Position numbers and translations under genes: made by a program. This document shows, piece after piece, positions 37,150 through 46,300 of a DNA stretch of 64,000 bases. Position 1 is the first letter of the stretch; each line of letters begins with the position of its first letter. The stretch lies in NCBI GenBank assembly GCA_018266435.1, contig JAFEAL010000015.1:1-64000 (forward strand), written 5' to 3'. The notes beneath the pieces are model-generated. The model had not been told where the DNA came from, did no database searches, and saw only the letters and a list, made by a program, of their open reading frames with translations. The stretch comes from Bacteroidota bacterium (lineage in GTDB: Bacteria > Bacteroidota > Bacteroidia > Cytophagales > Cyclobacteriaceae).

Positions 37150-37764
37150 TTAAAATTTCAGGGTCAATCCCATTCCCACCCCCGAAGGTATAAACATTGG
37201 TTGTAGCCGAACGTGCATATTGGGGTTAATATCAAACTCCTTTAAGTGTGCGTCTATGTGGGCATCTACCATTTGCAAAAGGTAGAACATACCCGTAAGA
37301 ATAGAGAAATAATCACGCTGCCTGCGGGCTTGGTCAACCACGGTGCGCAAACTGGCGGTGGTGGCACCACTGATCGGGTTGTAGGTAATATTGGGATGAT
37401 TGATATTATAAAATAACTGTTCCTTGTATTTTACTTCGGCATCATTGTAAAACTTGACTACAGCAATTAATCCAAGTAAGCCACCATACACCAGCGGTAC
37501 TTTCCAGTATTTTTTGTTGTAGGCTTGGCCGGCCCCAGGAAGTATGGCCGAGTAAAACAATGCTTTGCGCGGGTCAAAGCGTTTGGTATAGGCCTCGACC
37601 GTCATTTTTTTTCGGCCATGTTTTAAATAGATCGTGTCAGTAGAAAGAATCTTAATGGTGTCTTTCTTTGCCTCGGGTGTCACAACCGTATCTTTTTTTG
37701 TCTCTTGCGCCAAGAGCGTATTCCACCCGGTGCAAAACAGCAAAAAAAGAAGGATAAGGCGCAT
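37150..37764 (-). CDS. DUF5683 domain protein
   Basis: 204 residues with a signal peptide (1-19, ending LLAQE), then the core motif RKALFYSAILPGAGQAYNKKYWKVP (split: RKALFYSAILPG, then AGQAYNKKYWKVP; about 66-90). A hydrophobic helix follows (about 90-105), and a second one sits near the end. The ending VGMGLTLKF is strand-like. Found throughout Bacteroidota next to parB and dapB, function unknown; probably envelope-located. It starts one base after the parB stop. Confidence 0.85.
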   Translation of the reverse strand: MRLILLFLLFCTGWNTLLAQETKKDTVVTPEAKKDTIKILSTDTIYLKHGRKKMTVEAYTKRFDPRKALFYSAILPGAGQAYNKKYWKVPLVYGGLLGLIAVVKFYNDAEVKYKEQLFYNINHPNITYNPISGATTASLRTVVDQARRQRDYFSILTGMFYLLQMVDAHIDAHLKEFDINPNMHVRLQPMFIPSGVGMGLTLKF

Positions 37765-37765
37765 G

Positions 37766-38659
37766 TTAAATTTTTAAAATATCGAGAATGCGGTTGAGGT
37801 CTTCTACTGACAAGAAAGGAATGCGTATATCGCCCTTTTTGCCATCGCTCTTTACAGTAACTTTTGTGCCAAAGTGTGAAGATAAGCGAGATTGTAACTG
37901 ATACACTTCTTTGGGGGCATTGGGGGTTGGTTTACCAGTAGTTTCTTTCTTTTCGCTGGTTAATTCGCGGGCTAAAGATTCAACGGCTCTGACGGAAAGG
38001 TCTTCGTTAATAATTTTTTTTAGGATAAATAGCTGTGATTCGGGGTTTTCTACATTGATGATAGCCCGTGCATGCCCCATCGAAATTTTATTGTCGCGCA
38101 AGGCGATTTGAATATCGGGCGGCAGTTTGAGTAAGCGTAAATAGTTGGTAACGGTGGTTCTGTTTTTCCCCACGCGCTCGCCCAGTTCTTCCTGCTTTAA
38201 ATTACACTCAGAGATCAGGCGCTGGTAGCTCAATGAAATTTCTATGGGGTTTAAATTTTCGCGCTGAATGTTTTCGATCAGTGCCATCTCCACCATTTGC
38301 TGATCGTTGGCGGTGCGTACATAAGCGGGCAAGGTTTTTAACCCAGCCAGCTTCGATGCTTGAAACCTGCGCTCACCAGAAATCAACTGGTACTGGTTGG
38401 GGGCCAGCTTTCTTACCGTAATGGGCTGAATGATGCCGTGCACCTTAATCGATTCGGCCAGTTCATGGAGTGCCTCCTGATCAAAATGCTGTCGCGGCTG
38501 AAACGGGTTGGTCTCGATTTCGTTTATATTAATCTCATTCAGGTTACTGGATGAAACGGAGAGTGCCGGATTTACCACTTCCACTTCTGATTTTTCTCCT
38601 TCTGAGTCGCTGAGCAGTGCGCTCAGGCCTCGACCCAATGCTTTTTTCTTGGTGCTCAT
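37766..38659 (-). CDS. parB: Chromosome-partitioning protein ParB
   Basis: 297 residues. An N-terminal tail with LGRGLSALL (8-16) is the ParA-stimulating segment. Next come the ParB/Noc core with NPFQPR (about 51-56), GERRFQA (about 94-100) and ENIQRENLNP (about 128-137), a helix-turn-helix (about 150-200) and a C-terminal dimer domain. ParB is a CTP-dependent clamp that loads at parS sites. Its start overlaps the parA stop by 4 bp. Confidence 0.96.
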   Translation of the reverse strand: MSTKKKALGRGLSALLSDSEGEKSEVEVVNPALSVSSSNLNEININEIETNPFQPRQHFDQEALHELAESIKVHGIIQPITVRKLAPNQYQLISGERRFQASKLAGLKTLPAYVRTANDQQMVEMALIENIQRENLNPIEISLSYQRLISECNLKQEELGERVGKNRTTVTNYLRLLKLPPDIQIALRDNKISMGHARAIINVENPESQLFILKKIINEDLSVRAVESLARELTSEKKETTGKPTPNAPKEVYQLQSRLSSHFGTKVTVKSDGKKGDIRIPFLSVEDLNRILDILKI

Positions 38660-39429
38660 TTGTGCATTCCGTTTTTGTTCAATACTTCGCGGGCCAGGTT
38701 CAGGTAACTGATGGCACCTTTGCTTTCGGCATCGTGCACGATTACCGGCAGCCCAAAGCTGGGCGACTCGCTCAGTTTTACGTTGCGCGGGATAATGGTT
38801 TTGAAGGCAATGCTCTTGAAATGCGTGCGCACTTCTTCTACCACCTGGTTGCCCAGCGAAGTGCGAGAATCGTAAAGTGTTAATAAAATTCCTTCAATCT
38901 CCAGTTTGGGGTTCAGTCGCGTTTGAATGATTTTGATGGTGTTCAATAATTTTCCCAGACCTTCCAGGGCAAAGTATTCGCACTGCACCGGGATGATTAC
39001 CGAGTCGGCTGCAGTTAAGGAGTTGATGGTAATCAAACCTAATGACGGTGAGCAGTCGATCAAAATAAAATCGTATTGATCTTTTATTTCAGCGAGGGCA
39101 TCGCGCATTTTTTCTTCACGGTGCTCAATGTTTACCATTTCTACCTCGGCACCTACCAGGTCTATGTGCGAAGGGAGCACATCCAAAAATTTCAACTCAT
39201 TTTTGATTATGGCCTCCGAGGGTTTTACGCCATCTACCATGCACTCGTAAATACTTTTTTTGATGTCTTTGGGGTTCATGCCTAGCCCCGAAGTAGAGTT
39301 GGCCTGCGGATCGGCATCTACGAGCAATGTTTTGTATTCCAACACCGCCAGACTTGCTGCCAGGTTAATGGCCGAAGTGGTTTTGCCCACGCCTCCTTTT
39401 TGATTTGCTATCGCAATGATTTTGCCCAT
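38656..39429 (-). CDS. parA: Chromosome-partitioning ATPase ParA/Soj
   Basis: 257 residues with the deviant Walker A KGGVGKTTSA (10-19), Walker A' LLVDADPQ (about 35-42) and the Walker B-like FILIDCSPSLG (about 120-130). It hydrolyses ATP to move ParB-parS complexes during chromosome segregation. It overlaps parB by 4 bp. Upstream (39430-39597) are a -7-type element and a candidate half-parS repeat. Confidence 0.96.
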   Translation of the reverse strand: MGKIIAIANQKGGVGKTTSAINLAASLAVLEYKTLLVDADPQANSTSGLGMNPKDIKKSIYECMVDGVKPSEAIIKNELKFLDVLPSHIDLVGAEVEMVNIEHREEKMRDALAEIKDQYDFILIDCSPSLGLITINSLTAADSVIIPVQCEYFALEGLGKLLNTIKIIQTRLNPKLEIEGILLTLYDSRTSLGNQVVEEVRTHFKSIAFKTIIPRNVKLSESPSFGLPVIVHDAESKGAISYLNLAREVLNKNGMHK

Positions 39430-39502
39430 AGGTTAATTTGAAAATTTAAGATTTGAGCATTTGAAAACAGCCTTTGTATCTTCAGATTTCAAATCGTTGT
39501 GG

Positions 39503-39510
39503 CAAAGATA
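39503..39510 (-). promoter_or_regulatory. Candidate -7 promoter element (TATCTTTG, minus strand) for parA
   Basis: On the minus strand this reads TATCTTTG, 73 bp before the parA ATG. It fits TAnnTTTG. The possible ParB half-sites lie 15-35 bp upstream of it. Confidence 0.45.
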
Positions 39511-39525
39511 AAGCTATTCGTTCAT

Positions 39526-39547
39526 CGTGGAACGTTCGTGAAACAAT
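39526..39547. promoter_or_regulatory. Possible ParB-binding repeat upstream of parA
   Basis: Two direct copies of CGTGnAAC (CGTGGAACGTT, then CGTGAAACAAT, 11-bp period) resemble halves of the parS consensus TGTTNCACGTGNAACA, but no full palindrome is present. A DnaA-box-like TTATCCACT follows at 39549-39557. The evidence is weak. Confidence 0.25.
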
Positions 39548-39597
39548 GTTATCCACTTATCTTCAACAGACCATGCACAAGTAATGGTGTATATGGA

Positions 39598-41394
39598 CTA
39601 CTTCTTTGCCTTTCGCTGTGCCTCGCTCGTCTTCATCGCTTCTTCTAACTTAGCCATGAATTTTGATTTTTTGGCTGTGCCCGAGGCAGCCTTCTTTCGG
39701 TTTTCATTCATAATGGCCATGATTTTGTCTTCATCCACAAAGCGTTTGATTACGGCCTGTTGGGCAAATGTGATCAGGTTGGAAACAAAATAATAAAAGT
39801 TCAATCCGGCAGAAAACGAGTTGAGCACAAACATAAAAATGACCGGCATAAAGTACCCCATCATTTTCATGGGGCCTTCTACCGAGCTCAACTGGTTATT
39901 CTGCCATTGAAACACAAGCTGCGAGGCGGTCATCAGCAACAAAAACAAACTGACGTGGTCGCCAAAGCCAAACGGTATTTTAAAAGGCAAATGGATGATC
40001 GAGTCATACGTGGATAAATCTTCTGCCCACAAAAAATGCTGTTGCCGTAATTCAATGGCATTTGGAAACAGGTAAAACATGGAGAGGATGATCGGAAACT
40101 GGAGCAGGATAGGAATACAACCACTGAACGGGTTTACCCCGGCTTGCTGGTACAACTTCATCTGGTCTTGCTGTGCTTGCGCCATGTTGTCGCCATTCTT
40201 GGCTTTAATAATATCTAACTCGGGTTTGAGTAAACGCATTTTGGCCTGGCCCAGCATAGAACTGTAGGTGAGCGGGGTGAGCAGCAGTTTCATAAACAAC
40301 ACCAACAAGAAAATAATCAAACCGTAGTTACCAATGAATGATTGTAAAAATTGAAATACCGGGCGCGCCAAATATTGGTTTACCCAAATGACGGGTGGCC
40401 AGCCCAAATACACATTTCGCGAAAAGCCATCGGTTACTTTTCGTAACAGGTCATAGTCATTGGGGCCGAAATAGTAGGTGAACTTTGCCTGGCCGGTAGT
40501 AACTGAGGCAGCCGGAATGGTTAAACTCACTTCGGCTTTTTTTAACAACGATGAATCGGCAGCATCTAAGAAAATAGAAAATGCACCTGAGCTGAAATTA
40601 TTTTTAGCAAGGATAGCACTGACAAAAAATTTCTGCTTGATGGCCACCCACTTCATTGGCTCGCCTATGGTCTTTACATCTGAAGAACTTTCAGAAAGTC
40701 CTTTGAAAGATTGTTGTGTAGTATAGTAATTTATAGTAGTACGGTTGCGGCTGTCGGTGATGTCTTTTTCCTGTAAGGGGATCAGGTCAACCCAATGAAA
40801 AGAAATTTCTTTTTCGTTCAGTCCCAATCCCTGCGACTCAATGGAGTACCCGATTTCATACCCTTTAGCCGGGATGGAATAGATGTGTTTGATAAACGCA
40901 TTGTCAGAAAGCCTGGCTGAGAAAATAACCTGGGTGGAGTCACCCTGCCTGGTAGTTTCAATCCGGTAGTGAAGCTGATACAGGTCAATCGGTTTTCCTT
41001 CGTAGGTGGCCATCAATGAAAAATGATTGTTTTTTCCGTTTGCCAGGAGAAGGGGTTTTTGATGATAGGTTTTGAATTTTTTTAAATTCACTTCGCTTAC
41101 TGTGGCATTGTTGGTAAGCGTGATTTTTAATACATCGTTTTCTGCCGATACAAATTCTTCGGCTCCGATCATAAAAGAACCCAGGCTTCCTAAACTCTTG
41201 ATCAGGGTGGTATCAACTGAAGAAAGAGTTGTTTGACGAGCCGAGTCTTTGGGTGAGGCGGAAGTGGCTGATTGTGCTGGTTTCTGTGCAGTAGTTTGAT
41301 TCTCGACAGGCACCGGTGCCGGACTGAAAAAATAAAAGTACACAAACAACAATACGGCAATGAGTGTGAGGCCTATGGTTGAATTACGATCCAT
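39598..41394 (-). CDS. yidC: Membrane protein insertase YidC
   Basis: 598 residues. After an N-terminal helix (about 5-22) and a large periplasmic beta-supersandwich domain (about 55-350) comes the conserved five-helix insertase core. A cytoplasmic loop (TPLTYSSMLGQAKMRLLKPE, about 373-392) precedes the last helices, and the tail is Lys-rich (AKKSKF...AQRKAKK), as in ribosome-binding YidC tails. It inserts inner-membrane proteins, with SecYEG or alone. Downstream lies the parA upstream region; upstream, 62 bp away, is pyrG. Confidence 0.95.
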   Translation of the reverse strand: MDRNSTIGLTLIAVLLFVYFYFFSPAPVPVENQTTAQKPAQSATSASPKDSARQTTLSSVDTTLIKSLGSLGSFMIGAEEFVSAENDVLKITLTNNATVSEVNLKKFKTYHQKPLLLANGKNNHFSLMATYEGKPIDLYQLHYRIETTRQGDSTQVIFSARLSDNAFIKHIYSIPAKGYEIGYSIESQGLGLNEKEISFHWVDLIPLQEKDITDSRNRTTINYYTTQQSFKGLSESSSDVKTIGEPMKWVAIKQKFFVSAILAKNNFSSGAFSIFLDAADSSLLKKAEVSLTIPAASVTTGQAKFTYYFGPNDYDLLRKVTDGFSRNVYLGWPPVIWVNQYLARPVFQFLQSFIGNYGLIIFLLVLFMKLLLTPLTYSSMLGQAKMRLLKPELDIIKAKNGDNMAQAQQDQMKLYQQAGVNPFSGCIPILLQFPIILSMFYLFPNAIELRQQHFLWAEDLSTYDSIIHLPFKIPFGFGDHVSLFLLLMTASQLVFQWQNNQLSSVEGPMKMMGYFMPVIFMFVLNSFSAGLNFYYFVSNLITFAQQAVIKRFVDEDKIMAIMNENRKKAASGTAKKSKFMAKLEEAMKTSEAQRKAKK

Positions 41395-41456
41395 CTTAAT
41401 CTGATTTGAAAATGTATTGAAAATTTGAAAAAAATTACTTGACCACCTGTTTCCTG

Positions 41457-43076
41457 CTATTGCCTGCTGCCTGCTCTTTGTGTCATGGCCGCCTCTACAA
41501 ACTTAACAAACAACGGATGAGGGTTGAGCACAGTACTTCTCAGTTCTGGATGATACTGCACTCCGATAAACCACGGGTGATCTTTTAGTTCGACCACCTC
41601 AACCAAACCCGAATCGGGATTGATGCCTACGGCTTTCAGGCCGGCTTCTTCAATCTGATCCAGGTATTTGTTATTGAATTCGTAGCGGTGGCGGTGGCGT
41701 TCTTTAATCAGGGTTTCTTCATACACATGATGGGCTTTAGATCCTTTTTTCAGTTTGCACTCGTAGGCCCCTAAGCGCATGGTGCCACCCTTGGCGGTGA
41801 TCTTTTTTTGCTCTTCCATCAAATCAATTACCGGGTGTTTGGTTTTTTGATGCAACTCGGTAGTGCTGGCATCTATTTTTAATACATGACGGGCAAATTC
41901 AATCACGGCCATCTGCATGCCGAGGCATATACCAAGAAAAGGTATTTTATTTTCGCGCACGTATCGCACAGCCTCAATTTTTCCTTCCAGTCCCCGCTCG
42001 CCAAAACCCGGTGCTACCAGCACGCCATCTAAACCAGAAAGTACTTCAGCTGCGGTTTCGCGATTGATTTCTTCTGAAGAAATCCACTTCACATTTACTT
42101 TGCAATCGTTTTGCGAACCCGCGTGAATGAATGCTTCAGCTATGGATTTGTAGGCATCGGGTAATGAAACATATTTTCCCACCAACCCGATAGTTACTTC
42201 ATTGGCCGGATTTTTCAGTTTTGATAAAAATGATTTCCATTGTTCCAGTTCAGGTTCTTGCTTGGAAGTCATTTTCAACTTGGTCAGTACTCGTTCATCC
42301 AGTTTTTCTTTGCGCATCAGCATCGGCACATCGTAGATGGTGTCGGCATCAATGGCTTCAATCACTGAGTTGATGTTTACGTTACAGAAGAGAGCAAGTT
42401 TTTTGCGGATGTCCAATGACAGCGGAAGTTCGGTGCGGCACACTAAGATGTCGGGCTGAATTCCGTAAGAGAGAAGTTCTTTAACCGAGTGTTGAGTGGG
42501 TTTGGTTTTTAGTTCTTTGGCGGCCTTTAGGTAGGGGATGAGCGTGAGGTGGATGACCATGGAGTTGTTGGCTCCCAACTCCCAGCGCACCTGCCGCACT
42601 GTCTCTACAAACGGCAACGACTCAATGTCGCCCACCGATCCACCGATTTCAGTAATGATAAAGTCGTACTGACCGGTTTCGCCCAATAAAAATATGTTGC
42701 GTTTGATTTCATCGGTAATGTGCGGAATCACCTGCACAGTCTTACCCAAGTATTCGCCTTTGCGCTCTTTGGTAATGACGTTATTGTAAATGCGACCGGT
42801 GGTAACATTATTGGCCTGACTGGTGCGCACATTTAAAAAACGTTCGTAGTGGCCCAGGTCGAGGTCGGCCTCGGCACCATCATCGGTTACGTAGCACTCC
42901 CCGTGTTCGTAGGGATTGAGCGTGCCGGGGTCGATGTTGATATAGGGATCAAATTTTTGAATGGTAACCGAAAAGCCACGGGACTGTAATAGTTTGCCAA
43001 GCGAAGCAGAGATGATGCCTTTGCCCAGCGAGGAGGTAACACCCCCGGTAACGAATATGTATTTTGCGGATGACAT
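41457..43076 (-). CDS. pyrG: CTP synthase
   Basis: 539 residues, the usual length. The N-terminal synthetase domain starts [17 protein letters not shown] (about 4-20). The C-terminal class I glutaminase domain has the nucleophile Cys in LGICLGMQ (about 384-391) and the HPEL segment (about 517-520). It converts UTP to CTP using glutamine. The start is at 43076; a longer open frame runs upstream to 43096. The -7-type element at 43094-43101 lies 17 bp before the ATG. Confidence 0.97.
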   Translation of the reverse strand: MSSAKYIFVTGGVTSSLGKGIISASLGKLLQSRGFSVTIQKFDPYINIDPGTLNPYEHGECYVTDDGAEADLDLGHYERFLNVRTSQANNVTTGRIYNNVITKERKGEYLGKTVQVIPHITDEIKRNIFLLGETGQYDFIITEIGGSVGDIESLPFVETVRQVRWELGANNSMVIHLTLIPYLKAAKELKTKPTQHSVKELLSYGIQPDILVCRTELPLSLDIRKKLALFCNVNINSVIEAIDADTIYDVPMLMRKEKLDERVLTKLKMTSKQEPELEQWKSFLSKLKNPANEVTIGLVGKYVSLPDAYKSIAEAFIHAGSQNDCKVNVKWISSEEINRETAAEVLSGLDGVLVAPGFGERGLEGKIEAVRYVRENKIPFLGICLGMQMAVIEFARHVLKIDASTTELHQKTKHPVIDLMEEQKKITAKGGTMRLGAYECKLKKGSKAHHVYEETLIKERHRHRYEFNNKYLDQIEEAGLKAVGINPDSGLVEVVELKDHPWFIGVQYHPELRSTVLNPHPLFVKFVEAAMTQRAGSRQ

Positions 43077-43093
43077 GGTAAAAAATCCGCGCG

Positions 43094-43101
43094 CAAAGGT
43101 A
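43094..43101 (-). promoter_or_regulatory. Candidate -7 promoter element (TACCTTTG, minus strand) for pyrG
   Basis: On the minus strand this reads TACCTTTG, matching TAnnTTTG, 17 bp before the pyrG ATG at 43076. Confidence 0.45.
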
Positions 43102-43183
43102 GTGGATTTGGTCAGTTGACGACCTGGCCGGTAAAATTATTTTAGAAGACTGCCGGCCGGGCTTCTTGTGATGGAGTCACCCT

Positions 43184-43221
43184 CTGCCTGAATATTTTTT
43201 TACGATTGAGCTACCAGGCAG
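43184..43221. repeat. Inverted repeat CTGCCTG...CAGGCAG in the pyrG/adhesin intergenic region
   Basis: The 7-bp perfect arms are at 43184-43190 and 43215-43221, with a 24-nt AT-rich spacer. The overlapping sequence TGCCTGAATAT (43185-43195) recurs as a direct repeat at 43306-43316, just before the adhesin ATG. This could be an operator or a mRNA-leader feature. The rest of the divergent region (43077-43340) holds only the candidate promoters. Confidence 0.35.
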
Positions 43222-43259
43222 TTTGTCTGTAAAAATTTCCTTTTTGTGGAAATAATAAA

Positions 43260-43267
43260 TAAGTTTG
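43260..43267 (+). promoter_or_regulatory. Candidate -7 promoter element (TAAGTTTG) for the giant adhesin
   Basis: TAAGTTTG fits TAnnTTTG and lies 73 bp before the ATG at 43341. A TTG at 43244-43246 is only 13 bp upstream of it, closer than the usual -33 distance. Confidence 0.4.
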
Positions 43268-43340
43268 AAGAATTGTAGGCATTCAATCGGTTACACTTGG
43301 TTGGTTGCCTGAATATAAACCGTTAGAAATACCTAACCTG

Positions 43341-46300
43341 ATGACCGCCTTCAAACCGTTACACCGATTTTTTCAATTTACTATTTACGCCTGCCTTTTT
43401 TTCTTAGGCAGCACCCACTTGTTTGCTCAAACGGCTACTGTAGTCAACATCCCTGGTTGGCCGAGATATGAAAGTTTTGATCAACAGTCGGTATCAGTAT
43501 GGTTTGATGACGGAGCCGGGGGGGCAGTTACGCTAACGGGCACAAGCAGTACGGCTCAGTGGACTGTTACGGTTAATGGAACTCCGGTTACTATTGTTAC
43601 TACTGTCCCGTATACCGGTGCCACCGTCTACCCAATTGTGAGTGGGGCAGCGGCTATTGTGCGGGTAGCTTTTGATGCATCAGTTATTGCCGGTCATCCG
43701 GCCTGGGTGCTACCCGGTGATGTGGTGAAGATCAGTTTTACCAACACAGGGGGCACGTTGAAAACCGGGGGTAGTGGAAACAATGCAGCCAATTTTTCGA
43801 ACATCACCTGTAAAAACAACTATACACCAACTTGCGCAGATGTTAATTTTTTAAGTTATGGAACTGCCAGTTCGCCCATTCAATGTGCTCCGGTAGATAC
43901 CAAATTCTGGCGCTGGACCTACCGCTACTCGTTGCGGTGGCGCAACAGTTCTAAGTTTGTTATAGGTAATGAAAACTTGGTAGTTCAGTGGAATAACCCG
44001 GCAGCCACAGTCAGCAATTTAAAAGCCTGGTACTCTGATGCAGGGGGTACAACGTGGTACTCGAATGTTATATTAAGTAATTCTGCTTCCACAACATCAA
44101 GCGCTTACGCGCCCGCGGCCAATCCGTATCCTGAAATATTTCTTACTTACCGTAGCAGTTTTAATCCGGCTACAGGAGTATTAGATGGCACCAATTCTTT
44201 TATTTACCCAAAGGGTTCGGGGTTGTGCAATTTCAATGCGATTTCTTACCCGTTCAACCCAACTTATTTTGGGTGTAATGTGGGACAAAACCTAAAAAGC
44301 CAGGAGTTTATTTCTAACGATTGGGATAACCAAAACCCGGGTGTACTTAACTCGGCAGATATTCCACCTACCGGAGTAGGAGGATTCACCACTACTGATC
44401 AGGTGTGTTTAGGAACAAACGTGGGGGCACAGTTTAGTGATGCTTCCACCTTTAACTGTATGGGTAACGGAACAACCCTGCCTGTACCTACACAAGGAGC
44501 TTATACGGGCCCGGTAAACAATGCGCAGCGCTGGGTAAGGATCATTTATGGAGGCCAAAACTCGAGTGTTCCGGCCAATAATATTCCCAATATTGTAGTA
44601 AACGGTTTTGCAGTAACCGGGGCAGCGGGTGCACTAAATGCTTCGTTGGTTGGTAACCCTGCCATATCTAATGCTTATAACCTTGCACCACCCGTCAATA
44701 CTCCTCCGGTTCCTGCCACAGTCAATGGTTACGTGGTAACCGGTGCAGGCGGACCGGGTGTGCCAGATGCAAACGGAGTAATTCAACTTAATGTACCGGC
44801 AAATGCCACCACTTCAGGTTTAATTAGCCAGTTGATCACTACGTCATCCCCATTAGGTCAGGTGGTGGGGCAGAAATTTTACATAACCATTCAATACTGG
44901 AACGCTTGTAACCCGTACCCGGGCAATAATCCTGTTGAATATACAGGTACAGTTGCCGGGCAGTATGTACAAATTGTTACCGCCCCTGCTCCTTTGGCCT
45001 CAACTGGCCGGGCGGTTTGTTACGATGGTACGAATAATATCAGTGCCATTAATTTTACTACAACCAGTTCAATCGGAGGATCAAGGCTAGGAGTTAACTG
45101 GTACAAATCTAATCCACAAACCGGTGGTACGGCCATGACCAACCCCAATGGAACTAATAGTTTAACCTTTCCGGCTAATAGATATACCTCCAGGGGGGGC
45201 ATTGGCACGTTTGCCGTCAATAATAGCAACGGAGGGTACTATTCACTTTGGGCTACACAGACGGCAGCATCAGGGTCATCTACTTGCGAAAGTACCCCAG
45301 TAGAAGTGGTAATCTTTCAGCAACCCAACATAGGAACCAATACACCGAGCATTACCAGCGGCCCGACAGATGTGTGTAACAACACTACGCAGGCGTACAC
45401 CTCATCAGCTCCGACTACACCTAAAACATTACCGGTTAATACATTTACCAATACCGGTATTGCACCGGAGAACGGGGCGATCAATTTTATAACCGATGAT
45501 TTTTGGTCTCAGGGATTTGGAGCGCAGGTATCGCTCTCTGCCACACAGGGCACGTCAACCAATGCCACATTTAGTTTGTCGCCACAGCCGGCAACTTTTA
45601 CTAATAATAATATTACAGTTAATCTACAATACACGGGTAGCCCTGTAGTAAACGTAAATACCCCGGTTACTTCACCTGCACCGCCACCGCCTCTTCCGGC
45701 TAACTACAGCATCACCCCTCAAACTAATTGCCCTAACAACAATACCAATGTTTCAGTAAATGTATGGGGGGTGAGCAATGGAGGCTCGATCAGCGTGCCG
45801 TCACAAACAATTTGCGAAGGAACCAACCCGGCTGCGGTGAGCGTTTCCGGCATAAGGGGTAACGTGCAGAACTGGCAAATGCAGGTAAATGGAGGTGGAT
45901 TTTCAACTAATGCGGCATTGGGTACCGGTAATACCGCAACCATTAGTGCCGCTACGGTACCGATTGTGGGTGGAGCACAGACTACGTATCAGTTTTATGC
46001 TGTAGTAAAAAATGGACCGGTTTGTACACCTGCCAATAGTCCCACGGCAACAATCATTGTTAATCCGCGTCCAACCAATGCAGTTCTTTCGGGAACCACT
46101 ACTATTTGTAAAGGTAATTCAACAAACCTAACGGTAGCAATAACCGGTGGGGTCAGTACTTATTCCGTAGTGTATAATGACGGATCAGGAAATATTACTG
46201 TAAACGGGTATGTATCAGGCAGCAATATTCCGGTGAGCCCTTCTGTGAATACTACTTATACATTGGTATCCGTGACGGATGCCAACGGATGTACTTCGGC

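Noticed and set aside
39430-39597. Chromosome origin (oriC)
   Set aside because: Only one DnaA-box-like site and no AT-rich unwinding cluster or dnaA neighbour were seen.
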